Shown: in pieces, positions 16,364-24,755 of the stretch
Layout: the number at the start of each line of letters is the position of its first letter
Position numbering within the stretch: the first letter of the stretch is position 1
NCBI GenBank assembly: GCA_009692925.1
Contig: SHYG01000010.1
Coordinates: 1-43,335, forward strand
Reading direction: 5' to 3'
From: Dehalococcoidia bacterium
GTDB taxonomy: Bacteria > Chloroflexota > Dehalococcoidia > Lucifugimonadales > UBA3495
DNA: 43,335 nt
Program-made: the position numbers and the translations under genes
The notes under the pieces: model-generated
The model's input: the letters and a program-made list of their open reading frames with translations, nothing else
What the model was told of the DNA's origin: nothing
Databases searched by the model: none

Positions 16364-17443
16364 CTACGCCAGCACCCCTTCCAGAAGCTGGGCCTGCTCC
16401 CACACCACCAGGGCGCCAATAATGTCGTCCAGGGCGCCGTCCATGACGCGGGGTATGCCGTGGAAGCTCTCCCCAATGCGGTGGTCGGTGATGCGGTCCT
16501 GGGGGTAGTTGTAGGTGCGGATCTTCTCCGCCCGGTCGGCGGTGCCCACCTGGGCGCGGCGCGTCTCGCTAACCGCCGCCGCCTGGCGCTCCGTCTCCGC
16601 CTGGAACAGCCGCGCCCGCAGCATGGCCATAGCCTTCTGCTTGTTCTTGAACTGGGAGCGCTCGTCCTGGCACACCACCACCAGGCCCGAGGGGTTGTGC
16701 ACAATGCGCACCGCGGTGGCCACCTTGTTCACGTTCTGCCCGCCGTGGCCGCCGGCGTGGAAGATGTCAATGCGCAAGTCGTCGGGGCCGATCTTGACGT
16801 CCACCTCGTCGGCTTGCGGAAGTACGGCCACCGTGGCGGTGGAGGTGTGAAGGCGTCCCTGGGCCTCCGTCTCGGGGACTCGCTGCACCCGGTGCACCCC
16901 CCGCTCGTACTTGAGCCGGCTGTAGGAGCCCTGCCCCTGGACCTCAAACGCAATCTTGTTGAAGCCGCCCTGATCCGCGGGAGCGGAGTCCATGATCTCC
17001 ACCTTCCAGCCGCGAATCTGGGCGTAGCGGGTGTACATCCGGTACAAATCCCCGGCAAAGAGGTTGGCCTCATGCCCGCCGGTCCCTCCACGGATTTCCA
17101 CGATGACGTCCCGTGCGTCGTTGGGGTCTTTGGGCAGCAGGGCCCCTCGAAGCGATTCGGCTAGGTCCGAGAGCTGCTGCTCCACCGAAGCGGCTTCCTC
17201 CCGGGCCATCTGGGACAACTCCGGGTCGGCGCCCTGGGCCAGCAAGGCGCTCAGGTCTTGCTGCTCTTGCAGCAGCTTCTTGTGCTTGCGCGCGATGCCC
17301 ACCAAGTCTTCCAGGGAGGCGCGCTCCTTGGCCAGAATTTGCACCCGCTCGAAGTTGGTGGCAACCTCCGGCTGGGCCAGGGATTCTTCAATCTCCTGGT
17401 GCCGCTGGACGACCGGGCCTAGCTTGTCGAATATCGAACTCAT
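16364..17443 (-). CDS. prfA: Peptide chain release factor 1
   Basis: Terminates translation at UAA and UAG. GGHGGQNVNK (231-240) carries the GGQ tripeptide that reaches the peptidyl transferase centre. The codon-recognition tripeptide region reads VPETEAQGR (PET at 190-192, where E. coli RF1 has PAT). The C-terminal NYPQDRITDHRIG is typical RF1, not RF2. 359 residues, normal length. It precedes prmC on the same strand. RF1 presence implies UAG is a normal stop here, which bears on the three interrupted genes in this window. Confidence 0.95.
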   Translation of the reverse strand: MSSIFDKLGPVVQRHQEIEESLAQPEVATNFERVQILAKERASLEDLVGIARKHKKLLQEQQDLSALLAQGADPELSQMAREEAASVEQQLSDLAESLRGALLPKDPNDARDVIVEIRGGTGGHEANLFAGDLYRMYTRYAQIRGWKVEIMDSAPADQGGFNKIAFEVQGQGSYSRLKYERGVHRVQRVPETEAQGRLHTSTATVAVLPQADEVDVKIGPDDLRIDIFHAGGHGGQNVNKVATAVRIVHNPSGLVVVCQDERSQFKNKQKAMAMLRARLFQAETERQAAAVSETRRAQVGTADRAEKIRTYNYPQDRITDHRIGESFHGIPRVMDGALDDIIGALVVWEQAQLLEGVLA

Positions 17444-17475
17444 ATCAGTATCTCAAGTTTAGCTTAACGGGTGCC

Positions 17476-17488
17476 CCCTCACAAGGGC
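17476..17488. repeat. 13-bp direct repeat, copy 1 (DUF3800 flank)
   Basis: CCCTCACAAGGGC, identical to 18357-18369. It spans the stop codon of the DUF3800 gene, encoding the end P-L-stop on the minus strand. Confidence 0.8.
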
Positions 17489-18250
17489 CATACTTCCTCC
17501 GCTTCGGCTATGAATTTGTCGTAGTCCATGTATATGTGTGCGAGGTTCGGCACGACGTGCAAACCAATAAAAGCGTTCATAGGCTCCTGGGTTACGAAAT
17601 ACCGATTTACATGCCAAGCCAAGAAGTCCGCAGCTTGAATCCCACACACGGTCCTTGAATTGACAGGCCCAACGTGGCTAATCAAATCTATGTTGGCATC
17701 CCCTATCCGGCGACTCCCTCCCGTCCATATCCTATATACGTGCTTCATAAAGGGCTCGTTTTTGTCAAAATACAACTCTGCGGTTCCGTCTTTACCCAAC
17801 CGTTGAGAGCCATCATCCTGCAACATGCTTGCAGCGACGTTAACAACGTGAGTAACGCAGAATTGCTCTGGATGATAGTCGCTGAGCTGCGGATAAACCT
17901 TAACCGCCCTGTGATAATCAGCCAGATTTACCGTGCAATGTGCTCCAACGAAAGCCAGACCATACTCAAAGGAGGTCGCTGAAAAACAGTTATTCTCCAA
18001 ATCCACAATTAGCTGCTGAACGCGACGATGCGTCCAGCCCTTCTCTTTAGAAAAGTCCCCCCTTCAGAAAGTTTGCATCTGTCATGTGGAGGTAATCGCA
18101 GTCGTTTCGAGCGAGCGCATCATGCCATCGCTTTTCAAATGTCTCCCACGCTTCAGGCGTGGCAATGCAACCTGCCAGTGTCAGGTACTGACACGCGGGA
18201 TCGTCGGATTTCCCACTACCGTCGCAATAGGCTTTGATAGCCACTGCCAA
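17479..18250 (-). pseudogene. DUF3800 protein, frameshifted at a G6 run
   Basis: DUF3800 proteins have an RNase H-like fold and often accompany mobile or defence loci. The first part reads IKAYCDGSGKSDDPACQYL, then LAGCIATPEAWETFEKRWHDAL and HMTDANFLKGG before a stop at 18047. Removing one G from the run of six (C6 at 18057-18062 on the plus strand) joins it to DFSKEKGWTHRRVQQLIVDL and then to the second part, which runs from ENNCFSATSFEYGLAFVGAH through CGIQAADFLAWHVNR to a stop at 17479. Start is probably TTG 18250 (AGGAG 10 bp upstream) or GTG 18244. Base use is visibly more AT-rich than the neighbours, and 13-bp direct repeats flank it, so it looks acquired. A homopolymer error in the assembly would explain the frameshift equally well. 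Confidence 0.8.
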
Positions 18251-18356
18251 TATCAGGAATCTCCTGTAATTGAAGGCCGAAAAACGGGCTATCGGCTGAT
18301 AGTCGCGCCGCGCTCCATTCTCGCGTCCATGCGCCAGTGTGTCAACCAAGTTATTG

Positions 18357-18369
18357 CCCTCACAAGGGC
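18357..18369. repeat. 13-bp direct repeat, copy 2 (ubiE stop)
   Basis: Same 13 bases as 17476-17488; it spans the ubiE stop codon (minus strand P-L-stop). Confidence 0.8.
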
Positions 18370-19127
18370 TGTGGTGTATTGGGCTTAACCCCCCAGTGTA
18401 TCGCCACGGTGCCAAATCCCAGCCGCCGGTACTCTACCTGCACCAGCCCCAGCTCCCGCAGCAGGCTGGCCAGGGCTTCGGCATCCAGAAAGCGGTCCAC
18501 CGACTGCGGCAGGTAGGTGTAGGCCAGCCGGTCCCCCGCCACCATCCCTCCCAGGATGGGCACCAGCCGGTGGGAGTAGAACCGGGCCGCCCCTGCGCCG
18601 ATTCTGACCAAGGAGTTGGTCCCGCTTCCATTGCGCAGGGGCGTAAGCTCCAGGATGGCCACCCGCCCGCCGGGGCGCACCACGCGCACCATCTCCGCCA
18701 GCGCGCGCCGCACGCCGCCGGGCTCGGGCATGTTGCGCAGGCTGAAGCCGGCGGTGGCGCAGGCAAAGCTGTTGTCGCAGAATGGCATGGCTACGGCGTC
18801 GCCCGCCAGCCAGGCCACCTGGCTGCTCAATCTGCGACGGCGGGCCTTGCCCTGGGCCAAAGCCAGCATGGGGGGCAGGAAGTCCAGCCCCACCACCGGG
18901 TTAATCCCGGGCCGCCGCGCCAGGGCCAGGGCCAAATCTCCCGTGCCGGTAGCCACGTCCAGCGCGGGTCCAGCCAGTTCATGGCAGGCCAGGCGAGCGG
19001 CGCGGGCCTTCCAGCGGTGGTGCTGGCCGCCCGTCATCAGGCTATTCATCAGGTCGTATCGGCGGGCGATGCGAGTGAACATCTCCGCCACGTAGCGCTG
19101 CTTGTCGGCGCCTTGCGGTTCCACCAT
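18360..19127 (-). CDS. ubiE: Demethylmenaquinone/ubiquinone C-methyltransferase UbiE/MenG
   Basis: SAM-dependent methyltransferase that adds the ring methyl late in quinone synthesis. YVAEMFTRIARRYDLMNSLM at the start and ALDVATGTGDLALALA (SAM site), then AGDAVAMPF, AGFSLRNMPE and LELTPLRNG are UbiE hallmarks. At 255 residues it is slightly longer than many. It lies 23 bp after the ubiX stop and is the last quinone gene in the ubiD-ubiA-ubiX-ubiE set; with those neighbours menaquinone is the likely product. Confidence 0.9.
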   Translation of the reverse strand: MVEPQGADKQRYVAEMFTRIARRYDLMNSLMTGGQHHRWKARAARLACHELAGPALDVATGTGDLALALARRPGINPVVGLDFLPPMLALAQGKARRRRLSSQVAWLAGDAVAMPFCDNSFACATAGFSLRNMPEPGGVRRALAEMVRVVRPGGRVAILELTPLRNGSGTNSLVRIGAGAARFYSHRLVPILGGMVAGDRLAYTYLPQSVDRFLDAEALASLLRELGLVQVEYRRLGFGTVAIHWGVKPNTPQPL

Positions 19128-19150
19128 CGGGTCAGGCTAGCAACATTCGG

Positions 19151-19738
19151 CTAGTCCTCCCGCTCCCGGTACTGCAACTCTGCAGGCAGCGACTCGTCCA
19201 GGCCCAGCGCCACCATCACCCGCTGCACCACGAAGTGCACCACATCGTCGATGCTCCGGGGCTTTAGGTAGAAAGCCGGCTGGGGCGGCAGCATTACTGC
19301 GCCCATGCGGGCCAGGGTCAGCATGTTCTCCAGGTGGATGCTGTGGATGGGGGTCTCCCGGGGCACCAGCACCAATCGCCGTTGCTCCTTGAGGCACACG
19401 TCGGCGGCGCGCAGCAGCAGGTTGCTGGCCAGGCCGTGGGCCATTGCGGCCATGCTGTGCATGCTGCAGGGGATTACCACCATCCCGGCGCAGGGGAAGG
19501 TGCCGCTGGCGATGGGCGCCCGCAGGTGGCCGATGGGGTAATGGGTGAAGTGGGGATGCTCCTGCCACTGCGCCAGAGTCTGGCTGAAGGGGACTTCCAA
19601 CTCCTCCTGCCACACCAGGCGTGCGGCCTGCGTGCACACCACAATGGTGGGCACCTCCCGGCGCAGCAACTCCTCCACCGTGCTCCGGGCCATGGCTGCA
19701 CCGCTGGCCCCGGATATTCCCACCACTATCGGCTTCAC
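19151..19738 (-). CDS. ubiX: Flavin prenyltransferase UbiX
   Basis: Builds prenylated FMN, the cofactor needed by UbiD decarboxylases, from FMN and dimethylallyl phosphate. It starts VKPIVVGISGASGAAMARST, the flavin-binding segment, followed by MVVIPCSMHSMAAMAHGLAS, ADVCLKEQRRLVLVPRETP and an MGAVMLPPQPAFY region, all diagnostic. GTG 19738 is chosen because it overlaps the ubiA stop by 4 bp (GTGA) and upstream residues lie inside ubiA. 195 residues, normal. Its partner UbiD is encoded three genes earlier in the same unit. Confidence 0.95.
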   Translation of the reverse strand: MKPIVVGISGASGAAMARSTVEELLRREVPTIVVCTQAARLVWQEELEVPFSQTLAQWQEHPHFTHYPIGHLRAPIASGTFPCAGMVVIPCSMHSMAAMAHGLASNLLLRAADVCLKEQRRLVLVPRETPIHSIHLENMLTLARMGAVMLPPQPAFYLKPRSIDDVVHFVVQRVMVALGLDESLPAELQYRERED

Positions 19739-20646
19739 GCTGCACCAACCGGCTTGGTCAGGCTCAGGACGGTGAAGCAGAGCAGTTGCACCGAGATGTA
19801 GCTGTTGACTCGGAAGAAGGCGATGCCCACTTTCGATAGGTCGTGGGGCTTGACCAGGCTGTTTTCGTAGGCCAGCAGGAGTGTGGCAATGCCCCAGCCG
19901 ATGAAGTAGAAGAAGTTCAGCCCCAGCCAGAGGCCCAGCGCCAGCAGCGCCAGGGACGCCAGCACATGCAGCCCGCGGGCGATCCACAGTGCCCCGGCGA
20001 TGCCGAAGCGGCGCGGCACCGAGTGGACGCCGTATTCTTTATCGAAGTGGTAGTCGGTGCAGGAGTAGATGATGTCGAACCCACCTGCCCAGCAAGCCAC
20101 GGCCAGGGATAGCAGCACCGCCGGCCACTCCAGGCTACCCGTGACGCCGATCCACGCTCCGGCGGGGGCGATGGCCAGCGCCCAACCCAGGATCAGGTTG
20201 CAGGCCCAGGTGTAGTACTTGGCGTAGGAGTACAGCACCACGTAGGCCGCCGCCACCGGAGCCAGCACCGCGGCCAGGCGGTTGAGCTGCCACGCCGCCA
20301 GCAGGAACACCGCCCCGGATACCGCCATGATGACCATGACCTCTCTCGGTTGCAGCAGCCCGCGCGGTAGGTGGCGGTCCTTGGTGCGCGGGTTGGCGGC
20401 ATCCTCCTTGCGGTGGATTAACCGGTTGGCGAACATCCCCACGGTGCGGACGCTGAACATCGCGAGGGTAATCCAGATGAAGGCGCGCCAGCCGGGCCAG
20501 CCCTGGGCCGCCAGCACCATGCCCATGTAAGCAAAGGGGAGGGCAAAGAGCGACTCCCAGATGCGAATGGAGTTCATGTACAGGGGCAGCTTGCCGGCAA
20601 TGCGCCAGCCGCCGGAGGCTGCGGCAGAGGGAGGTTGGATCGTCAT
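19735..20646 (-). CDS. ubiA: UbiA-family prenyltransferase (MqnP-like)
   Basis: Membrane enzyme with eight or nine hydrophobic segments that attaches the isoprenoid tail to the quinone head group. The first metal-binding motif reads NRLIHRKEDAANPRTKDR: the usual N-x3-D-x3-D has His in place of the first Asp. The second, DIIYSCTDYHFDKEYGVHS, keeps its acidic residues. NPRT and the association with UbiX and UbiD homologues suggest the futalosine menaquinone route rather than ubiquinone (inference). 303 residues. It is coupled to ubiX by a 4-bp overlap. Confidence 0.9.
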   Translation of the reverse strand: MTIQPPSAAASGGWRIAGKLPLYMNSIRIWESLFALPFAYMGMVLAAQGWPGWRAFIWITLAMFSVRTVGMFANRLIHRKEDAANPRTKDRHLPRGLLQPREVMVIMAVSGAVFLLAAWQLNRLAAVLAPVAAAYVVLYSYAKYYTWACNLILGWALAIAPAGAWIGVTGSLEWPAVLLSLAVACWAGGFDIIYSCTDYHFDKEYGVHSVPRRFGIAGALWIARGLHVLASLALLALGLWLGLNFFYFIGWGIATLLLAYENSLVKPHDLSKVGIAFFRVNSYISVQLLCFTVLSLTKPVGAA

Positions 20647-20731
20647 CGCCCCAGATTATACCATTGGATGGGGGGAGGGCTTGTCGGACCTGGCCCCCCC
20701 CTTTGCAAAGGGGGGTTGGGAGGATTTCGTC

Positions 20732-22180
20732 CTACCGCTTGAAGTGGCGGCCCACCGCAACGACAAAGAATCCCAGCAGGAAGGTGCCCAGCAGCATATT
20801 TACATAATAGACCGCAGGCACCCACCAGGTCTTGCTGTTTATTGCGCCGCCGAGCATGCCGACGGCGGACAGTGCTTGCACCATGGCCTGCACGTATCCC
20901 CGCGCAAACTCCGGGAGCTGGGTCCAGGTCAGACCCGTCACACTGGCCTGCACGGTGCCACTGCCGGTCTCCAGTCCGCCGGACAGGTAGAAGAGGGCTG
21001 CGATGGACGCGAAGAGCAGATAGAAAAACGGAGGCCGCAGGTAGCTCTCTCCGTACATCGCCAGCACCCGGTAGAGGGAGACCATCAGCCGGTACAGCGG
21101 CGGGTTGGAGGGGTCCCGGCGGCGCATTTCCATCTGGCCGATGTAGAAGTGGCCTGCCTCGGCTTCCTGGCGGCTGGCCTCCAGGTTCTGGCGCAGTTGG
21201 CGGTACAGGTCCGCCACCAGGCGGCGGTCTCGGGAGGCCTGGTCCTTGTCCGGCGCGGTCTCCAAATCCAGCTCGTCAAACAACACCACCCGGCGCTGGG
21301 ACAGCACCCTGGGTCCCCGCAGCGGCAACGGCCACAGCAGCGGGTCGGCGCGGTGCCCCCAGCTGCATCCGACGAAGTGGACTTGCGTGACGTCAGTGCG
21401 CAGGAAGGACACCCTGGAGAGGTCCATATCCTCGAATCGCACGGAGCGGGCGCGTTCCAGCACCATGTCCTGGAACAGCACGGAGAAATCCATATTGCTG
21501 GAGGGAAAGGAGATGTGCTGGAAGTTCAGCGCCTTACCCACTTTGGAATGGGAGAAGTCCACATCCCCCTCAAACCGGGTGCCCTGGAAGTCCCCGGTGC
21601 TGGAGAACTGGACGCTGCTGAAGTTGGCCTCCCGGTGAAAGGCCGCGCCGACAAAGGCAGTCTCGCCCGCAAACTCCGCGCCCCAAAAGTGGGCCTGGCC
21701 GCCAAAGCGAGTGTAGGCGAAGTTGGCGTCGGCAGCGAACCGCACGTTGCGGAACTCGGCGTCGCCGGAGAAGCGGGAGTACCGGAAGTCGGCTTGGCCG
21801 GCGAACCGAGCCCAGGAGAAGTTTACCGGTTTGGAAAACGCCCGGCGCAGCGGTTGTATCCCCGATGGAAACACCACCCCGGTGAGGTCCACCTGGGGGA
21901 TCTGAGGGTTGGTCTCTTCCTGATCAATCTTGGCCTGCACCGCGCGGTCAAACTCCGCCACGTCCTTGTCCCCGGCGGGGTTGTGCAGGATGCAAAGCGT
22001 GGGATGGCCCGAACCCAGCGGCTGGCTGCACTCCATCCCCGCGTCGGGCGGCTGCCAGGTACAGGTGGGGATGGCCTTTTCGGCGTGCTGGGCGGCGTCC
22101 GCTATGGGCGCGGGAGTTGCGGGAGCTGCGGGCAGGACTAGGCTCGCCGCGGCCCGGCTTGCCATCGTGATAGTGGTCAT
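20732..22180 (-). CDS. Pentapeptide-repeat membrane protein
   Basis: 482 residues in three parts. The N-terminal region has a hydrophobic start (MTTITMASRAAASLVLPAAP) and four cysteines (CTW, MECSQ, LCIL). Residues about 115-260 are pentapeptide repeats with phenylalanine at the centre and a ten-residue period (RFAGQADF, RFSGDAEF, RFAADANF, RFGGQAHF). After a charged helical stretch come two membrane segments (FFYLLFASIAALFYLSGG and YYVNMLLGTFLLGFFVVAVG) framing a loop, reminiscent of two-helix channel proteins, but I see no TVGYG-type selectivity filter. Its ATG overlaps the ubiD stop (ATGA), so it is coupled to quinone genes. Function unknown. Confidence 0.75.
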   Translation of the reverse strand: MTTITMASRAAASLVLPAAPATPAPIADAAQHAEKAIPTCTWQPPDAGMECSQPLGSGHPTLCILHNPAGDKDVAEFDRAVQAKIDQEETNPQIPQVDLTGVVFPSGIQPLRRAFSKPVNFSWARFAGQADFRYSRFSGDAEFRNVRFAADANFAYTRFGGQAHFWGAEFAGETAFVGAAFHREANFSSVQFSSTGDFQGTRFEGDVDFSHSKVGKALNFQHISFPSSNMDFSVLFQDMVLERARSVRFEDMDLSRVSFLRTDVTQVHFVGCSWGHRADPLLWPLPLRGPRVLSQRRVVLFDELDLETAPDKDQASRDRRLVADLYRQLRQNLEASRQEAEAGHFYIGQMEMRRRDPSNPPLYRLMVSLYRVLAMYGESYLRPPFFYLLFASIAALFYLSGGLETGSGTVQASVTGLTWTQLPEFARGYVQAMVQALSAVGMLGGAINSKTWWVPAVYYVNMLLGTFLLGFFVVAVGRHFKR

Positions 22181-23661
22181 GGCTGCCGCCGCCCCGGCGC
22201 GCCCACGTCGATGCCGTATTCGGCCCAGCGCCGGTCCACCAGCGCCTTGATCTCCGGGCTCATCACGATGTCCGGCGGCCACTGGCGAGTATAGCCCTCC
22301 TCGGGGCCTTTGCGGGTCGCGTCAATGCCCAGCTTGCCGCCGAACTTGGGTGTGGCGGAGGCGTGGTCCAGGTCGTCCAGCGGGCCGGTGGCCAGCACCA
22401 AATCCCGGGCGGGGTCCAGGTTGTTGGCCACCCGCCAGGCCACCTCCGACGGGTCCTGCACGTTGACGAAATGGTCCACGACAATGATGGTCTTGGCCAG
22501 GCTCATCAGCCCCATGCCCCACAATCCGTACATGACCTTGCGGGCCTGGCCCGGATACTCCTTCTTGATGGACACCAGCACCAGGTTGTGGAACACTCCC
22601 TCCGCGGGCATGTTGATATCCACCACCTCCGGCAGCACCAGGCGGATGACCGGCAGGAACAGCCGCTCCGTCACCTTGCCCATCCAGTAGTCTTCACTAG
22701 GAGGCCGGCCCACAATGGTGGTGGGATAGATGGGCTGCCGCCGGTGGGTGATGCAGGTGATGTGGAACACAGGGTACGGCTCGGGCATGGAGTAGTAGCC
22801 GGTGTGGTCGCCGAAGGGGCCTTCCGGGCGCTCCTCGCCGGGAATCACGTAGCCCTCCAGCACCATCTCCGCCTGGGCCGGCACCAGCAGGTCAACGGTC
22901 TTGGCCCGCACCAGGTCCACCGCCTCCTGGCGAATGAACCCGGCCAACGCCATCTCATCCAGGTCGGGCGGCAGCGGAGCGGAGCCGGTCCAGATGGTGG
23001 CTGGGTCGCCGCCGAGGGCTACCGCCACCTCCAATCGCTCCACCCCCTGCTCCCGGCCCAGCCGGTAGTGGCGGGCGCCCACCTTGTGGGTCTGCCAGTG
23101 CATCCCCGTGGTGCAGCGGTCAAACACCTGCATGCGGTAGATGCCGTAGTTCTGGGTGCCGGTTTGGGGATCCTTGGTGATGACCAGGGGCAGAGTGATG
23201 AACCGGCCCCCGTCCATCGGCCAGCACTGGAGGATGGGGAACTTGAAGAGGTCCACCTGGTCTCCCTGGAGCACCACCTGCTGGCAGGGGGCGCGGGTCA
23301 CGGTCTTGGGCTGGAACGATCCCAGCTGCACCAGCCGACCCAGGGTGCGGAGCTTGTTCATCAGCCCTTCCGGCGGGCCTTGCACCAGCTCCAGCAGGTT
23401 GTGGAACCGCTCCACCAGCTCTTCCAGCCGCTCCACTCCCAGGGCCCAGGCCATGCGCTGCTCCGAGGCGAAGAGGCCGATGACCACCGGCGTGTCGTAG
23501 CCCGTCACGTGGTCAAAGAGCAGCGCCGGGCCGCCGCCCTTGGCCATGCGGTCGGCGATCTCGGCAATCTCCAGCTCGCAGCTTACCGGCGCGGACACGC
23601 GGCGCAACTCGCCCCGCTGTTCCAGCAGCTCGATGAACTCGCGCAGGTCTTTGAACTTCAT
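22177..23661 (-). CDS. ubiD: UbiD-family prenyl-FMN decarboxylase
   Basis: Uses prenylated FMN made by UbiX to remove CO2 from an aromatic or unsaturated acid, probably in menaquinone head-group maturation. 494 residues starting MKFKDLREFIELLEQRGELR. The catalytic network is visible as YGIYRMQVFDRCTTGMHWQ (Arg) and EERPEGPFGDHTGYYS (Glu residues), and VDHFVNVQDPSEVAWRVANN is a typical downstream motif. It is the first gene of the unit; the 370 bp upstream hold two hairpins and the zinc-ribbon gene terminator. Confidence 0.95.
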   Translation of the reverse strand: MKFKDLREFIELLEQRGELRRVSAPVSCELEIAEIADRMAKGGGPALLFDHVTGYDTPVVIGLFASEQRMAWALGVERLEELVERFHNLLELVQGPPEGLMNKLRTLGRLVQLGSFQPKTVTRAPCQQVVLQGDQVDLFKFPILQCWPMDGGRFITLPLVITKDPQTGTQNYGIYRMQVFDRCTTGMHWQTHKVGARHYRLGREQGVERLEVAVALGGDPATIWTGSAPLPPDLDEMALAGFIRQEAVDLVRAKTVDLLVPAQAEMVLEGYVIPGEERPEGPFGDHTGYYSMPEPYPVFHITCITHRRQPIYPTTIVGRPPSEDYWMGKVTERLFLPVIRLVLPEVVDINMPAEGVFHNLVLVSIKKEYPGQARKVMYGLWGMGLMSLAKTIIVVDHFVNVQDPSEVAWRVANNLDPARDLVLATGPLDDLDHASATPKFGGKLGIDATRKGPEEGYTRQWPPDIVMSPEIKALVDRRWAEYGIDVGAPGRRQP

Positions 23662-23858
23662 GGCTTACGATTGGGGGATAAGTGGTGGTTGGGGGTTGAG
23701 TGTGGTGCCCCAGGGCTATTGTATCGGTTGGGGTGTGGGGCGCTCAACGTGGTGAGGAGACAGTGATGGGGGAAATTGGGGAGACGACGATGGGAGGCAA
23801 GCCAGGGTTAAGAATTCCTAACATAATGTTTGGTGGGGTATTTCACCCTCGCCTTAAT

Positions 23859-23911
23859 CCTCCCCCGTCGAGGGGGAGGAGACTCATCCCTTCCCCCTTC
23901 ATGGGGGAAGG
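23859..23911. repeat. Two tandem G/C hairpins
   Basis: CCTCCCCC-GTCGA-GGGGGAGG (23859-23879) and CCTTCCCCC-TTCAT-GGGGGAAGG (23889-23911) are perfect short hairpins 9 bp apart. The sequence resembles other CCCCCTTC-rich intergenic blocks in this window (3850s, 28593-28621, 41680s) and may be part of the same dispersed family. Confidence 0.55.
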
Positions 23912-23977
23912 TTAGGATGGGCGTGCGTCCCGGTCAAAGCCACTTTTGTTAGGCGCGCTAAACTTGCGGAGAGGAAA

Positions 23978-24007
23978 ATTTTAGGGGGCCAGCAATTGCC
24001 GGCCCCC
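23978..24007 (-). terminator. Terminator of the zinc-ribbon gene
   Basis: On the minus strand GGGGGCCGGC and GCTGGCCCCC pair around AATT with one mismatch, followed by TAAAATTTT. It is 24 bp past the zinc-ribbon stop. The T run is broken by A bases, so strength is uncertain. Confidence 0.6.
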
Positions 24008-24031
24008 CTGGTAGTTCTGCGTGTGTCCCGG

Positions 24032-24352
24032 TTAGGCGGGAGCGGGTCCGCCCCGCATGCGGCTGAAGCAGTCGCTGCAGTAAACGGGCCGGTCGCCCCG
24101 GGGCCGGAAGGGCACCTGGGCTTCCGTGCCGCACTGGGCACAGGTGATGGAGTGCATTTCGCGACTCCCGCCGCCGAACCCGCCGCCGCCACCACCCATC
24201 CGGGTGTCCGAGCGCCGCATGGAGCGGCAGGACTGGCATCGCTTGGGCTCGTTCTGGAACCCGCGGGAAGCGAAGAACTCTTGCTCCCCAGCGGTGAAGA
24301 TAAACTCTCCGCCGCAATCCGCGCAAATTAGGGTCTTGTCTGATAGTGCCAC
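24032..24352 (-). CDS. Double zinc-ribbon protein
   Basis: 106 residues with two CxxC pairs per ribbon: CADCGG and CQSCRS, then after a glycine linker CAQCGT and CSDCF. The order LICADCGGEFIFTAGEQEFF, NEPKRCQSCR, TCAQCGTEAQVPFRPRGDRP and VYCSDCF matches the common small zinc-ribbon (zf-trcl / CxxC-x17-CxxC type) proteins found in Chloroflexota. Cellular role is not known to me. Start is GTG 24352, 7 bp after AGGAGG; the longer upstream reading lacks a ribosome-binding site. Monocistronic, with its own terminator. Bases 24353-24605 show no gene. Confidence 0.85.
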   Translation of the reverse strand: MALSDKTLICADCGGEFIFTAGEQEFFASRGFQNEPKRCQSCRSMRRSDTRMGGGGGGFGGGSREMHSITCAQCGTEAQVPFRPRGDRPVYCSDCFSRMRGGPAPA

Positions 24353-24605
24353 TGGTGGGCCTCCTCTTAGGTACGAAATGTTCGGCTCAGGTAGGTCGAC
24401 CAGTGCAGAATCCGTGAGCCCCATAAGAGAAGGCTTGCGTGGAATGGTCGCCTGGGATAACCTAACTTTTGCCTGATTTAGATAATAAACCCCGCCTGCG
24501 TAATTTGCAACTGGGCAACTGGTTTCAACACCGGATACGAGTTTGAACCTAATTCTGTTGGGTAGGTGGGTTCAGGGTAGAATGGCGCAATTCGGGCAGG
24601 AGAGC

Positions 24606-24702
24606 GGCCCTGGCCCGCGCCCAGCGCATTGCCGCGGGCGGCCAGACCGTGGTGCTGGAATTCATCACCTGGGAGGAGCCGGTGTTCTCAAACTACTACT
24701 GA
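24606..24702 (+). pseudogene. C-terminal remnant resembling a thiamine-PP enzyme
   Basis: A short open stretch encodes ALARAQRIAAGGQTVVLEF followed by ITWEEPVFSNYY and a stop. The pattern of alternating helix and VVLEFIT strand followed by EEP is like the C-terminal end of acetolactate-synthase-type enzymes. There is no start codon or upstream domain, so at most it is a fragment. Recognition is by eye and tentative. Confidence 0.35.
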
Positions 24703-24755
24703 GGGGACGGCCTCACCGGTTCGGTTGGAGTCGCCACACATTAGGAGACGGTGAC

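Noticed and set aside
16750-16880. RF1 with unusual PET tripeptide as altered stop specificity
   Set aside because: The middle position of the P-x-T motif varies among RF1 proteins, and the surrounding sequence is ordinary RF1.
20561-23766. Long plus-strand frames (526 and 467 codons) opposite the pentapeptide and ubiD genes
   Set aside because: Composition is that of a shadow frame; the minus-strand genes have complete family motifs.
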